DNA from: a bacterium
Lineage (GTDB): Bacteria > Patescibacteriota > Doudnabacteria > UBA920
Length of the DNA stretch: 6,684 nucleotides
Assembly (NCBI GenBank): GCA_021789715.1
Contig: JAJYJE010000055.1
Location: 1-6,684, forward strand
Direction: 5' to 3'
The translations under genes and the position numbers were made by a program. How positions within the stretch are numbered: position 1 is the stretch's first letter; each line of letters opens with the position of its first letter. This document shows, in pieces, positions 1 to 5,610 of the stretch. A model generated the notes under the pieces. It saw only the letters and a program-made list of their open reading frames with translations. It was not told the DNA's origin and searched no databases.

Positions 1-1187
1 ATTTGTTGCTTAGTGGTATACCTGCCCGTGGTCATCCTAATGCTGCTCTTAGCTTGTTTCGGATTCAGACCCAGCGCTAATAAAACATGCGACGGATCTG
101 CCATGCCAGTTGTGCAGGCGCTGCCGGTTGATACGGCAATTCCGTAGCTATCCAAATATAACATTAACGTTTCGCCTTCAACATCTGCTATCGCAATATT
201 TATATTATTAGGCAAACGGACCAAATATTGGGAGCTGGCACCGGGTTCAGGACCGTTTAGAGTCACGCCTGGGATCCTTTTTACTTCTCTTATGAGATAC
301 TGCTGCAGCCTGCCTAACCTATTAATCTCCTTGTTTCTCAATTCCTCTGCCAATTCCAGCGCCTTAGCTAATCCGACAATGCCCGGAACATTTTCCGTGC
401 CGCTGCGTAGATTCCGCTCCTGGCCTCCGCCATAAATAAGCGGCTTTATATAAAGACCGGTCCTCACAAATAAAAATCCCGTCTGTTTTGGGCCATAAAT
501 TTTACTCCCGTTTACGGACATCATATCGACATTCAATCGTTGGACATTAATATCCAGGGTTCCGGCAGCCTGGCAAGCGTCGGTATGAAATACGACGGGA
601 GCAAGCCGCTTCCGTGCCCGAGCCTGATTCGCCTTAAGCAGTTTCTTCCCTATTTCAGCTATCGGCTGAACAGTCCCAATTTCGTTATTCGCGTACATTA
701 TAGATACTAAAAAAGTATCCTCTCGAATCGCGTTAATCACATTATCAGGATTAATTTTGCCTTCGGCGCCAACTTCTAAAACAGTAACCGCAAAACCCTC
801 CTGCCGCAAAGACTCCACCGGATGAAGAACGGCATGGTGTTCAATGGCAGCAGTTATGATATGCGGCCGCTTGGACCCGCGTTTGTAAATTTTCTTATCC
901 AAAGTCATCTGTCTTGCAATGCCCAAAATCGCCAGATTGCAACTCTCGGTGCCTCCGGCGGTAAACACAATTTCCGAAACGCGCGCTCCAATCAATCCTG
1001 CTATGGTTTTGCGTGATTTCTCAACCGCCGTTCTTGCTTCCATCCCCTGTTTATACAACGACGACGGATTACCGAATTCACTGGTCAAGAACGGCCGCAT
1101 AGCTTTAGCCACTGCCGGGTCGAGCGGCGTTGCGGCGGCATAATCCAGATAAACCTGGTTTTTAATTTTTTTAATTTTGGGGAACAT
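1..1187 (-). CDS. cysteine desulfurase (NifS/IscS family, class V aminotransferase), 3' end cut by window edge
   Basis: PLP enzyme that takes sulfur from L-cysteine as an enzyme persulfide, for Fe-S cluster assembly or tRNA thiolation in the cytoplasm. I translated 395 codons from the ATG at 1187; an in-frame TAA lies 15 nt upstream, so no earlier start is possible. Visible motifs: N-terminal VYLDYAAATPLDP; EHHAVLHP with the cofactor-stacking His about residue 117; the HTDACQ motif; NGSKIYGPK with the PLP lysine at about 229; RSGTEN; and STGSACTTG with the catalytic cysteine at about 358. The length already matches the family (about 380-400), so only a few C-terminal residues are missing. The usual His before the PLP lysine (SGHK) is Ser here. 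No Shine-Dalgarno sequence precedes the ATG. It lies 110 nt downstream of the sunset-domain gene on the same strand but has its own strong promoter. No scaffold or thiolase partner is in the window, so the sulfur acceptor is unknown. Confidence 0.95.
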   Translation of the reverse strand, partial: MFPKIKKIKNQVYLDYAAATPLDPAVAKAMRPFLTSEFGNPSSLYKQGMEARTAVEKSRKTIAGLIGARVSEIVFTAGGTESCNLAILGIARQMTLDKKIYKRGSKRPHIITAAIEHHAVLHPVESLRQEGFAVTVLEVGAEGKINPDNVINAIREDTFLVSIMYANNEIGTVQPIAEIGKKLLKANQARARKRLAPVVFHTDACQAAGTLDINVQRLNVDMMSVNGSKIYGPKQTGFLFVRTGLYIKPLIYGGGQERNLRSGTENVPGIVGLAKALELAEELRNKEINRLGRLQQYLIREVKRIPGVTLNGPEPGASSQYLVRLPNNINIAIADVEGETLMLYLDSYGIAVSTGSACTTGMADPSHVLLALGLNPKQAKSSIRMTTGRYTTKQQ

Positions 1188-1210
1188 ATAAAGGTAAATT
1201 TATTAAAATC

Positions 1211-1235
1211 CCGCCGGCGCATCAGTCGCAGGCGG
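1211..1235 (-). promoter_or_regulatory. hairpin in the 5' leader of the cysteine desulfurase mRNA
   Basis: On the minus strand, CCGCCTGCG and CGCCGGCGG form a 9-bp stem with one mismatch and a 7-nt loop. It is followed by a broken U-rich run (GATTTTAATAAATTT) and then the start codon. The hairpin lies between the predicted transcription start (about 1266) and the ATG at 1187. It could be an attenuator or a structured leader. The U-tract is interrupted, so termination is uncertain. Confidence 0.4.
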
Positions 1236-1272
1236 CACATATAACCTACATTAACTAAAAATCCGACAAGAT

Positions 1273-1301
1273 ATTGTAGGACAATCCGACGCTGCTGTCA
1301 A
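1273..1301 (-). promoter_or_regulatory. sigma-70-type promoter for the cysteine desulfurase
   Basis: On the minus strand TTGACA (1296-1301) and TACAAT (1273-1278) are separated by exactly 17 nt: a perfect -35 and a 5/6 -10. The predicted start near 1266 gives a leader of about 80 nt. The TGA stop of the upstream sunset-domain gene lies inside the -35 box. Confidence 0.8.
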
Positions 1302-1687
1302 CGCCCGGATTTCCTATAACCGGCCGCCTGAGCCTGCGCTTCCGACTGAAAGCATTGCGGCGACTTAAGGGTATCGTAAAAAGCTCCGCCCGGCAAATGA
1401 TAAATCTTACTGCCCGGATTGCCCTTGACCGGACACGGCGATTGAGGGTCCGTGGTGGTACCCAACACTTTGGCCGCCTCCCCTCCCCCGCCGGCAGCCG
1501 CTTTGCCAGCCGCGGATTTTGTGGTATAATAAGATTGCGGTTGAGTTCGTGTTTTTTGGTAGTCGCGGTCGAACCTTCCGGTACCGAAACCAATTACAAA
1601 TACCAAAACAAAACAAAATCCATAAATAATCTTCTGTTTATTTTCCTTTTCTTGAAGCCAATTTTTGATTTCCTCGTACGAGATCAT
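1298..1687 (-). CDS. membrane-anchored small protein with C-terminal sunset-type domain
   Basis: 129 residues from the ATG at 1687. Residues 1-19 are charged (MISYEEIKNWLQEKENKQK), 20-36 form one hydrophobic membrane segment, about 40-80 are a low-complexity linker rich in Ala, Gly, Thr and Gln, and 85-126 carry a compact domain with CPVKGN, GSKIYHLPGGAFYD, QCF and EAQAAGYRKS. That pattern matches the short domain NCBI calls 'sunset', common in CPR proteins and at the ends of some nucleases and competence proteins. Its molecular role is not known to me. Cys85 and Cys112 could bind metal or form a disulfide. An in-frame ATG 14 codons upstream (1729) is possible, but the promoter -10 lies between the two, favouring 1687. 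The topology suggests a cytoplasmic N-terminus with the domain outside, by inference from the single unprocessed anchor. Confidence 0.8.
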   Translation of the reverse strand: MISYEEIKNWLQEKENKQKIIYGFCFVLVFVIGFGTGRFDRDYQKTRTQPQSYYTTKSAAGKAAAGGGGEAAKVLGTTTDPQSPCPVKGNPGSKIYHLPGGAFYDTLKSPQCFQSEAQAQAAGYRKSGR

Positions 1688-1696
1688 TCTATTTAA

Positions 1697-1705
1697 ATTA
1701 TAGCA
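1697..1705 (-). promoter_or_regulatory. extended -10 promoter of the sunset-domain gene
   Basis: The minus strand reads TGCTATAAT, a perfect -10 with the extended TGn element, and only 9 nt separate it from the ATG at 1687. The -35 at the expected spacing (CATTTA, 1720-1725) is poor, as is usual for extended -10 promoters. Transcription would begin within a few nt of the start codon, implying a leaderless mRNA. Confidence 0.65.
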
Positions 1706-1761
1706 CAAAATTCTTGATATAAATGGCATAATCAGCCCGTGTCAACGCGGGCCAGGCACAA

Positions 1762-1791
1762 TTGCATAATTGCCGAAGTTTACTATATAAT
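1762..1791 (+). promoter_or_regulatory. promoter of the methyltransferase gene
   Basis: TTGCAT (1762-1767), an 18-nt spacer, then a perfect TATAAT (1786-1791). A start near 1798 leaves about 40 nt before the ATG at 1838. It is back to back with the sunset-gene promoter. The site lies inside the longest possible reading frame (GTG at 1739), which argues that the real protein starts downstream. Confidence 0.65.
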
Positions 1792-1837
1792 CCGCGGCTA
1801 TTTTGCTAAATGTGCAATTATGTGCGCAAATGTTTTT

Positions 1838-3193
1838 ATGAAGTACGCTTTTGTCTTGGGGAGGGTTTATACGCTATCCGTAGCGGAACTCATTGCGGTT
1901 TTAGAGAAAGCAGACGCGGGAACAGGGCTTACCGGCGAGCCGATTAGGATCATAGAAGCCTCCCCGGAAGTGCTGGTTATCGAAATCGATAAACCCCTCA
2001 TGACGGACCGTCTCCAAAAAAAGCTTGGCGGCATAATCAAAATTCTCCAAATTGTGGATGTTGTCCAAAAAAGGGAGCAAGATTCCATCAACTTCGCTCT
2101 CAAGCATTACTTTAAACCCAGTGTCCTGAAGAAAAATTTTTTTAAGGATTACAAAGGCAAGGTGCAGTTTGGCATAAGTGTCTATTTGCTCGATATGGAG
2201 CTTGTTAAGCGGCCCAACGGCGGAAATCACGCTGTAAATCGTGCGCAAAAAGGCAAGGAGCAAAATTTCAGCAATCCGTTCGGCGAACCCAAACGGCTGG
2301 GCATGATGATAAAAAAAGTTATGACCGATCTCGGCCAGAGTATCCGCCTGGTCCTTCCGGAATTTAATTCGCTCAGCCTGGCTTCGGTCGTGGTGACCAA
2401 AAATTTACTCTTGCAAAAGGGCGCGGAAATTTGCATTCTGGCCGGCAAAACGCAGGTTTATACCGCCAAAACCTGTACCGTGCAGGACTTTGAAGATTAC
2501 GGGCGCCGCGATTATCAGCGCCCCGCGCGCGACGAAAAACAAGGCATGATTCCGCCCAAAGTCGCCCAAATCATGCTGAATCTCTCCGGTTGCAAATCCG
2601 GCGACGTCATTCTTGATCCGTTTTGCGGCATTGGCACGCTTATTCAGGAAGCCCTTCTTTTGGGATACAAGGCTCTGGGCAGCGATATCAACAAGCTTGC
2701 CATTCGCGGCAGCGAGCAAAATCTTGAATGGTTCCGCAACCGCTACAAAATACCGCCCGGCAAATACCATTTAGAAACTTCAGACGCCCGTCAGGTAGCC
2801 AAGCTCCTCATTGGGCAAAATATTAAAGCTGTTGTAACCGAGGGAACTTTGGGGCCGATTTACAGCGAATATCCAAAACCAGCCGAAATAGCCAAAAACT
2901 TTAAGGACTTACAGGCGCTATACAAGGAAAGCTTTGCGGAATTTGCCAAATTTTTGCCCGCTAAAAGCAGGGCTGTTATGTGCGTCCCCGCGTACCGGAG
3001 GAACCGTGATAGCTACGAAATGCTGCCCGATCTTGACTTTATAAACGGTTTGGGATATAATATGGTGGATATTATTTCCCCCGCCATCGCCAAGAAATTG
3101 CCGTTCCTCAGGTTAACCGAACGAGGTACGGCGATTTACGACCGCAAGGACCAAATCGTAGCGCGGGAAATAGCTATTTTTGAAAAACAGTAA
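1838..3193 (+). CDS. TRM11/TrmG10-family RNA guanine-N2 methyltransferase-like protein
   Basis: 451 residues from the ATG at 1838. Family members use S-adenosylmethionine to methylate N2 of guanosine 10 in tRNA. The start gives the typical family opening MKYAFVLGRVYTLSVAEL; a GTG 33 codons earlier would lie upstream of the promoter, and an ATG at 1820 cannot be excluded. About 1-180 is the N-terminal half, including a THUMP-like region (KVQFGISVYLLD at 108-119) with a Lys/Asn-rich stretch at about 125-150. Residues 224-244 hold the hallmark RDYQRPARDEKQGMIPP region, and 260-267 (DPFCGIGT) are SAM-binding motif I, followed by GSDIN. At the usual catalytic motif IV, (D/N)PPY, the protein reads TEGTLGP (334-340), so the exact reaction is uncertain. 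No Shine-Dalgarno sequence is visible. A tRNA target is inferred from the family and from the neighbouring ribosomal protein gene. Confidence 0.85.
   Translation: MKYAFVLGRVYTLSVAELIAVLEKADAGTGLTGEPIRIIEASPEVLVIEIDKPLMTDRLQKKLGGIIKILQIVDVVQKREQDSINFALKHYFKPSVLKKNFFKDYKGKVQFGISVYLLDMELVKRPNGGNHAVNRAQKGKEQNFSNPFGEPKRLGMMIKKVMTDLGQSIRLVLPEFNSLSLASVVVTKNLLLQKGAEICILAGKTQVYTAKTCTVQDFEDYGRRDYQRPARDEKQGMIPPKVAQIMLNLSGCKSGDVILDPFCGIGTLIQEALLLGYKALGSDINKLAIRGSEQNLEWFRNRYKIPPGKYHLETSDARQVAKLLIGQNIKAVVTEGTLGPIYSEYPKPAEIAKNFKDLQALYKESFAEFAKFLPAKSRAVMCVPAYRRNRDSYEMLPDLDFINGLGYNMVDIISPAIAKKLPFLRLTERGTAIYDRKDQIVAREIAIFEKQ
3033..3061 (+). promoter_or_regulatory. putative internal promoter for rpmA
   Basis: TTGACT (3033-3038), 17 nt, then a perfect TATAAT (3056-3061), inside the last 140 nt of the methyltransferase gene. 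Transcription from about 3068 would give rpmA a leader of roughly 265 nt that includes the structured spacer. The sequence also encodes protein, so a chance match is possible. Confidence 0.5.
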
Positions 3194-3199
3194 TTGTGG

Positions 3200-3248
3200 T
3201 TTCCTGAAGCCCGGATTCACTTCGGGCGGAAAGAAAACTTTCAGGAAA
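3200..3248 (+). ncRNA. two-stem RNA structure at the start of the rpmA spacer
   Basis: Outer stem TTTCCTGAA (3200-3208) with TTCAGGAAA (3240-3248), 9 perfect bp. Stacked directly on its left arm is an inner stem GCCCGGA (3209-3215) with TTCGGGC (3221-3227), 7 bp including one G-U, with a 5-nt loop. A 12-nt purine-rich bulge (3228-3239) lies on the 3' side. The asymmetric form looks like a protein-binding RNA rather than a terminator, since no U-tract follows. The fold was paired by hand; no energy was calculated. Confidence 0.55.
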
Positions 3249-3283
3249 GGGAAACGGCGGTCCGCCTCTGGCGGGAAGCGCTG

Positions 3284-3321
3284 AAGGGAAACCCCCTTCT
3301 CTCCCCAGCGGGGTTTTCCTT
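3284..3321 (+). terminator. 12-bp hairpin just upstream of the rpmA ribosome binding site (attenuator or terminator)
   Basis: AAGGGAAACCCC (3284-3295) pairs with GGGGTTTTCCTT (3310-3321) over 12 bp with one G-U and a 14-nt loop. The A-run/C-run against G-run/T-run form resembles the terminator after rpmA. No promoter lies between it and rpmA, so any rpmA transcript must cross it. It may be a conditional attenuator, a leaky terminator of the methyltransferase gene, or a structural part of the leader. The hairpin ends exactly where the Shine-Dalgarno sequence begins. Confidence 0.5.
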
Positions 3322-3327
3322 AAAGGA
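3322..3327 (+). promoter_or_regulatory. Shine-Dalgarno sequence of rpmA
   Basis: AAAGGA with a 6-nt spacer before the ATG at 3334. It is the clearest ribosome binding site in the window; most other starts here lack one. It fixes the rpmA start and is next to the preceding hairpin, so leader folding could affect translation. Confidence 0.75.
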
Positions 3328-3333
3328 TAAAGT

Positions 3334-3615
3334 ATGGCTCATAAAAAGGCAGGCGGCAGTACCAGTTTAGGCCGCGATAGCGTCAGCAAGCGCCTTGGCG
3401 TTAAAATTTTTGGCAACCAAATCGTCAAAAAAGGCCAAATCATCGTGCGCCAGCACGGCACCAAGTATGCCGCCGGCAAAAACGTGCGCGTTGGCGGCGA
3501 TTCCACGCTATACGCCCTTATGGACGGCGTGGTAAAATTTCAGCATAAAAAAATCGCCAAATTCCACGGCACTCTCAAAGATGTCCGGGTTGTCAGCGTA
3601 GCATCGCCAAAGTAG
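3334..3615 (+). CDS. rpmA: 50S ribosomal protein bL27
   Basis: 93 residues, slightly longer than the usual 85 or so. The family pattern is clear: [55 protein letters not shown]. The flexible N-terminus of bL27 reaches the peptidyl transferase centre of the large subunit. The protein begins directly with MAHKKAGG, so it has no N-terminal extension of the kind removed by the Prp protease in Firmicutes. The usual neighbour rplU (bL21) is absent; the gene stands alone between the methyltransferase and a terminator. The C-terminal residues after [14 protein letters not shown] are less conserved. A Shine-Dalgarno sequence, a structured leader and a possible private promoter suggest independent control of this gene. 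Confidence 0.97.
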   Translation: MAHKKAGGSTSLGRDSVSKRLGVKIFGNQIVKKGQIIVRQHGTKYAAGKNVRVGGDSTLYALMDGVVKFQHKKIAKFHGTLKDVRVVSVASPK

Positions 3616-3642
3616 CAATCTGCAAAACATTACCTGAATTTA

Positions 3643-3668
3643 AAAACCCCTTTTTACAGAGGGGTTTT
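3643..3668. terminator. bidirectional intrinsic terminator between rpmA and the minus-strand genes
   Basis: AAAACCCCT (3643-3651) pairs with AGGGGTTTT (3660-3668), a 9-bp perfect stem with an 8-nt loop, 27 nt after the rpmA stop. Read on the minus strand it ends in GGGGTTTTTAAATT, also a terminator form. It begins 7 nt after the stop of the 46-residue ORF on that strand. Confidence 0.85.
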
Positions 3669-3994
3669 GCATTTGTCAGCGCTGGCGACTGAACGCGCTC
3701 CGGCCCGCGTCCGCGCTTGCCGACGGTAAAAAACGCGTACCTTCCAACACCGGAATGTTAAAAAGGAAAAATAGGGTCAAAATAAATATCGTGGCATAAA
3801 AAATCTTTTGTGTCATAAAACGCCCCCTGCTTTAGCATTTAAGGAGACGTTAATTCGGCCCCGCTCTGACGGGTGAAGATATAAATACGGTCTTCTCAAA
3901 GGAACGTGCTGCCGGTTTGGTTGCCAATAAAATTATTCGGGGATGGCGACCCGCTTTTTATCACCGAAGGCCGGCTTTTGCCCGTGAAATAACT
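3669..3994. other. spacer between the rpmA terminator and the ABC permease stop
   Basis: 326 nt. The left part carries the possible 46-residue minus-strand ORF. The remaining 178 nt (3817-3994) hold no credible gene, no convincing promoter and no strong terminator after the permease stop. Only short GC-rich hairpins of 3-5 bp are seen. Plus-strand frames here are trivial. Confidence 0.6.
3676..3816 (-). CDS. possible 46-residue membrane or secreted peptide
   Basis: Not a family I recognise. ATG at 3816, TGA at 3676-3678. The peptide starts MTQKIFYATIFILTLFFLFN, a short basic N-terminus followed by a strongly hydrophobic segment (about 5-24). A polar stretch with PSASADAG at 31-38, which resembles a signal peptidase site after ASA, and a basic tail (SRQR) follow. 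A G-rich sequence (AGGGGG) 6 nt before the ATG could act as a weak ribosome binding site. It is followed after 7 nt by the bidirectional terminator, as expected for the last gene of a minus-strand unit. It lies 178 nt downstream of the ABC permease on the same strand and may be cotranscribed. It may also be a chance frame, since it is short and no homology can be tested here. Confidence 0.4.
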   Translation of the reverse strand: MTQKIFYATIFILTLFFLFNIPVLEGTRFLPSASADAGRSAFSRQR

Positions 3995-4750
3995 TTAAAT
4001 TTCGATTTTAGAAAATAAGTAGCTGCCTATGCTCAGCATAATTAAGCTTAAAATGGCCAGCACCGCAATATCAAACCCGAGGGCAAAAGTATTGCTGGCG
4101 ATCAGAGAACCGCGCAATCCGTCCACCCCGTAAGTGAGCGGGTCGATTCTGGTAATATACTTCATAACCGTCGGCAAGCCGACCAACGGAAAAATCGCGC
4201 CGGACAGGAAGTATGTCGGCATTACCACAAAACTCATGATTAATTGAAAACCCTGGAAATCGGTTAGCATTGAAGCAATGCCGGTACCCAGCGCCGTGAA
4301 AAATAAAGCGATCAGGAACATAAAGATAACGGCCAGGGCGGTATAAACTAGCGGATGCGTCAAATGCAGCCGAAAACCGGCGGCAAAGGATAGCACAAAC
4401 ACGATCAAGCCTTGCATGGTAGCGACTGTAGCGCCGCCCAAAACGCGGCCAAACATAATATTGAATCGGGACACCGGCGCGACCATGGTTTCTTTCAGAA
4501 AGCCAAACTGGCGATCCCAAATCATCTCCACGCCGTTGAACATCGAAGTAAACAGCACGCTCATCCCGATAATGCCTGGCGCCAAAAACTCGATATAATT
4601 CCCTTGCCCCGCCCGCTGGAACACCTGGCCCAAACCATAACCGAGAGCGAGCAGATAAAGGATCGGCTGGCCGAGCGCGCCGATAATGCGCGACCGGGAA
4701 CGCAGGTAGCGCTTAACCTGACGAAGCCACATAATGTAGATGGTGGACAT
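3995..4750 (-). CDS. ABC-2 type transporter permease
   Basis: 251 residues from the ATG at 4750; a TTG three codons upstream is less likely. Membrane partner of the adjacent ATPase, probably exporting a drug, lipid or glycan; the substrate cannot be told from sequence. After a basic amphipathic N-terminus (WLRQVKRYLRSRSR), six hydrophobic segments are visible at about 22-41, 55-74, 106-125, 133-158, 168-192 and 223-245. The cytoplasmic FLKETMVAPVSR motif (about 84-95) after the second segment is typical of DrrB-like ABC-2 permeases and is expected to contact the ATPase. The FLSGAIFP and IDPLTYGVDGLRG regions near the end are also typical. Length is normal. It starts 68 nt after the ATPase stop, with no Shine-Dalgarno sequence, and is third in the AbrB-ATPase-permease unit. 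Confidence 0.93.
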   Translation of the reverse strand: MSTIYIMWLRQVKRYLRSRSRIIGALGQPILYLLALGYGLGQVFQRAGQGNYIEFLAPGIIGMSVLFTSMFNGVEMIWDRQFGFLKETMVAPVSRFNIMFGRVLGGATVATMQGLIVFVLSFAAGFRLHLTHPLVYTALAVIFMFLIALFFTALGTGIASMLTDFQGFQLIMSFVVMPTYFLSGAIFPLVGLPTVMKYITRIDPLTYGVDGLRGSLIASNTFALGFDIAVLAILSLIMLSIGSYLFSKIEI

Positions 4751-4818
4751 AAAAAGCAAAGAGAAATTAATTAAAATTTGCCTGTAACCCTGAAGCGGGA
4801 TATATTTCTACGGATTTC

Positions 4819-5610
4819 TTACCTGCGGATACCGCGGCGCTGGGCGAACGACCGCATCCGGTCCGCTCCGCTCGCCTCTTCCTCGCGGATAGTGCGCCCC
4901 GTAAGCTGCAAAAAAGCGTCCTCCAAATTGGCGGTTCCGGTTTGCCGCTTTAATTCAGCGGCAGTGCCGCGGGCAACAATTTTGCCATGGTCGATGACAG
5001 CTATCCGGCCGGCCACCCGTTCCGCTTCTTCCATATAATGGGTCGTAAAAAATACGGTTGTCTCTTCCTCCCGGTTTAAATCCTTAATGTAGTTCCACAT
5101 ATGGTTGCGGGTCTGAGGATCCAAACCGATAGTTGGCTCATCCAAAAAAATTATTTTCGGATGATGGAGGAAACTGCGCGCGATCTCCAGCCGCCGTTTC
5201 ATCCCTCCGGAAAAATTCTTGACTAAAACATCCTTTTTATCCCACAATTCCACGAATTCCAATAGCTGCCGGATGCGCTCGCGCAGGCCATCGGTACCAA
5301 CCTTGTAAAGAACAGCATGAAAGTACATATTTTCGTATGCTGTGAGCTCGTCGTCAAGGCTGGGGTCCTGGAACACAATACCGAACGACTGCCTGACTTC
5401 ATGGGTATGGATCACCGGATCAAAGCCGTTAATGTCGATTTTGCCCGAGGTCGGATGCAGCAGTGTAGTGAGCATCTTTATTGTTGTGGATTTACCCGCT
5501 CCGTTAGGACCCAAAAAAGCAAAAATTTCACCTTTTTGGACGTCAAAAGAAACATCGTCCACCGCGGTAAATCCTCCGAATTTTTTTGTTAAATTGGTAA
5601 CTGTAATCAT
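4819..5610 (-). CDS. ABC transporter ATP-binding protein (DrrA/CcmA-like)
   Basis: 263 residues. Cytoplasmic ATPase that powers the ABC-2 permease encoded next. All nucleotide-binding motifs are intact: Walker A GPNGAGKST (34-42), Q-loop Gln81 in VFQDPS, signature FSGGMKRR (133-140), Walker B IIFLDEP (153-159) with Glu158, D-loop TIGLD, and the switch His191 in TTHYMEEAE. The last 30 or so residues, after LEDAFLQLTGR, are a charged tail (REEEASGADRMRS, ending in RRGIRR), as in many DrrA-like proteins. The ATG at 5610 overlaps the stop of the AbrB gene by 4 nt (ATGA), implying translational coupling and one mRNA. It is an exporter-type ATPase by family; no substrate-binding protein is present. 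Confidence 0.96.
   Translation of the reverse strand: MITVTNLTKKFGGFTAVDDVSFDVQKGEIFAFLGPNGAGKSTTIKMLTTLLHPTSGKIDINGFDPVIHTHEVRQSFGIVFQDPSLDDELTAYENMYFHAVLYKVGTDGLRERIRQLLEFVELWDKKDVLVKNFSGGMKRRLEIARSFLHHPKIIFLDEPTIGLDPQTRNHMWNYIKDLNREEETTVFFTTHYMEEAERVAGRIAVIDHGKIVARGTAAELKRQTGTANLEDAFLQLTGRTIREEEASGADRMRSFAQRRGIRR

Noticed and set aside
822..1143. Two plus-strand frames opposite the cysteine desulfurase
   Set aside because: They lie wholly antisense to a gene with intact catalytic motifs and show no family features.
1355..1696. Plus-strand frame of 113 codons antisense to the sunset gene
   Set aside because: Low-complexity Arg/Ser-rich translation with no recognisable domain; it mirrors a convincing minus-strand gene.
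1688..1729. Upstream ATG (1729) for the sunset-domain protein
   Set aside because: The extended -10 lies between the two ATGs, so a transcript from it could not include the upstream start.
1739..1837. N-terminal extension of the methyltransferase from a GTG at 1739
   Set aside because: The extension contains the likely promoter (TTGCAT-N18-TATAAT), its sequence does not look like the family, and the ATG at 1838 gives the expected family N-terminus.
4071..4520. 149-codon alternate frame inside the permease gene
   Set aside because: Same strand, shifted frame of a well-supported membrane protein; composition is not protein-like.
4751..4759. TTG start three codons upstream of the ABC permease ATG
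   Set aside because: No ribosome binding site and no family reason to prefer it over the ATG at 4750.
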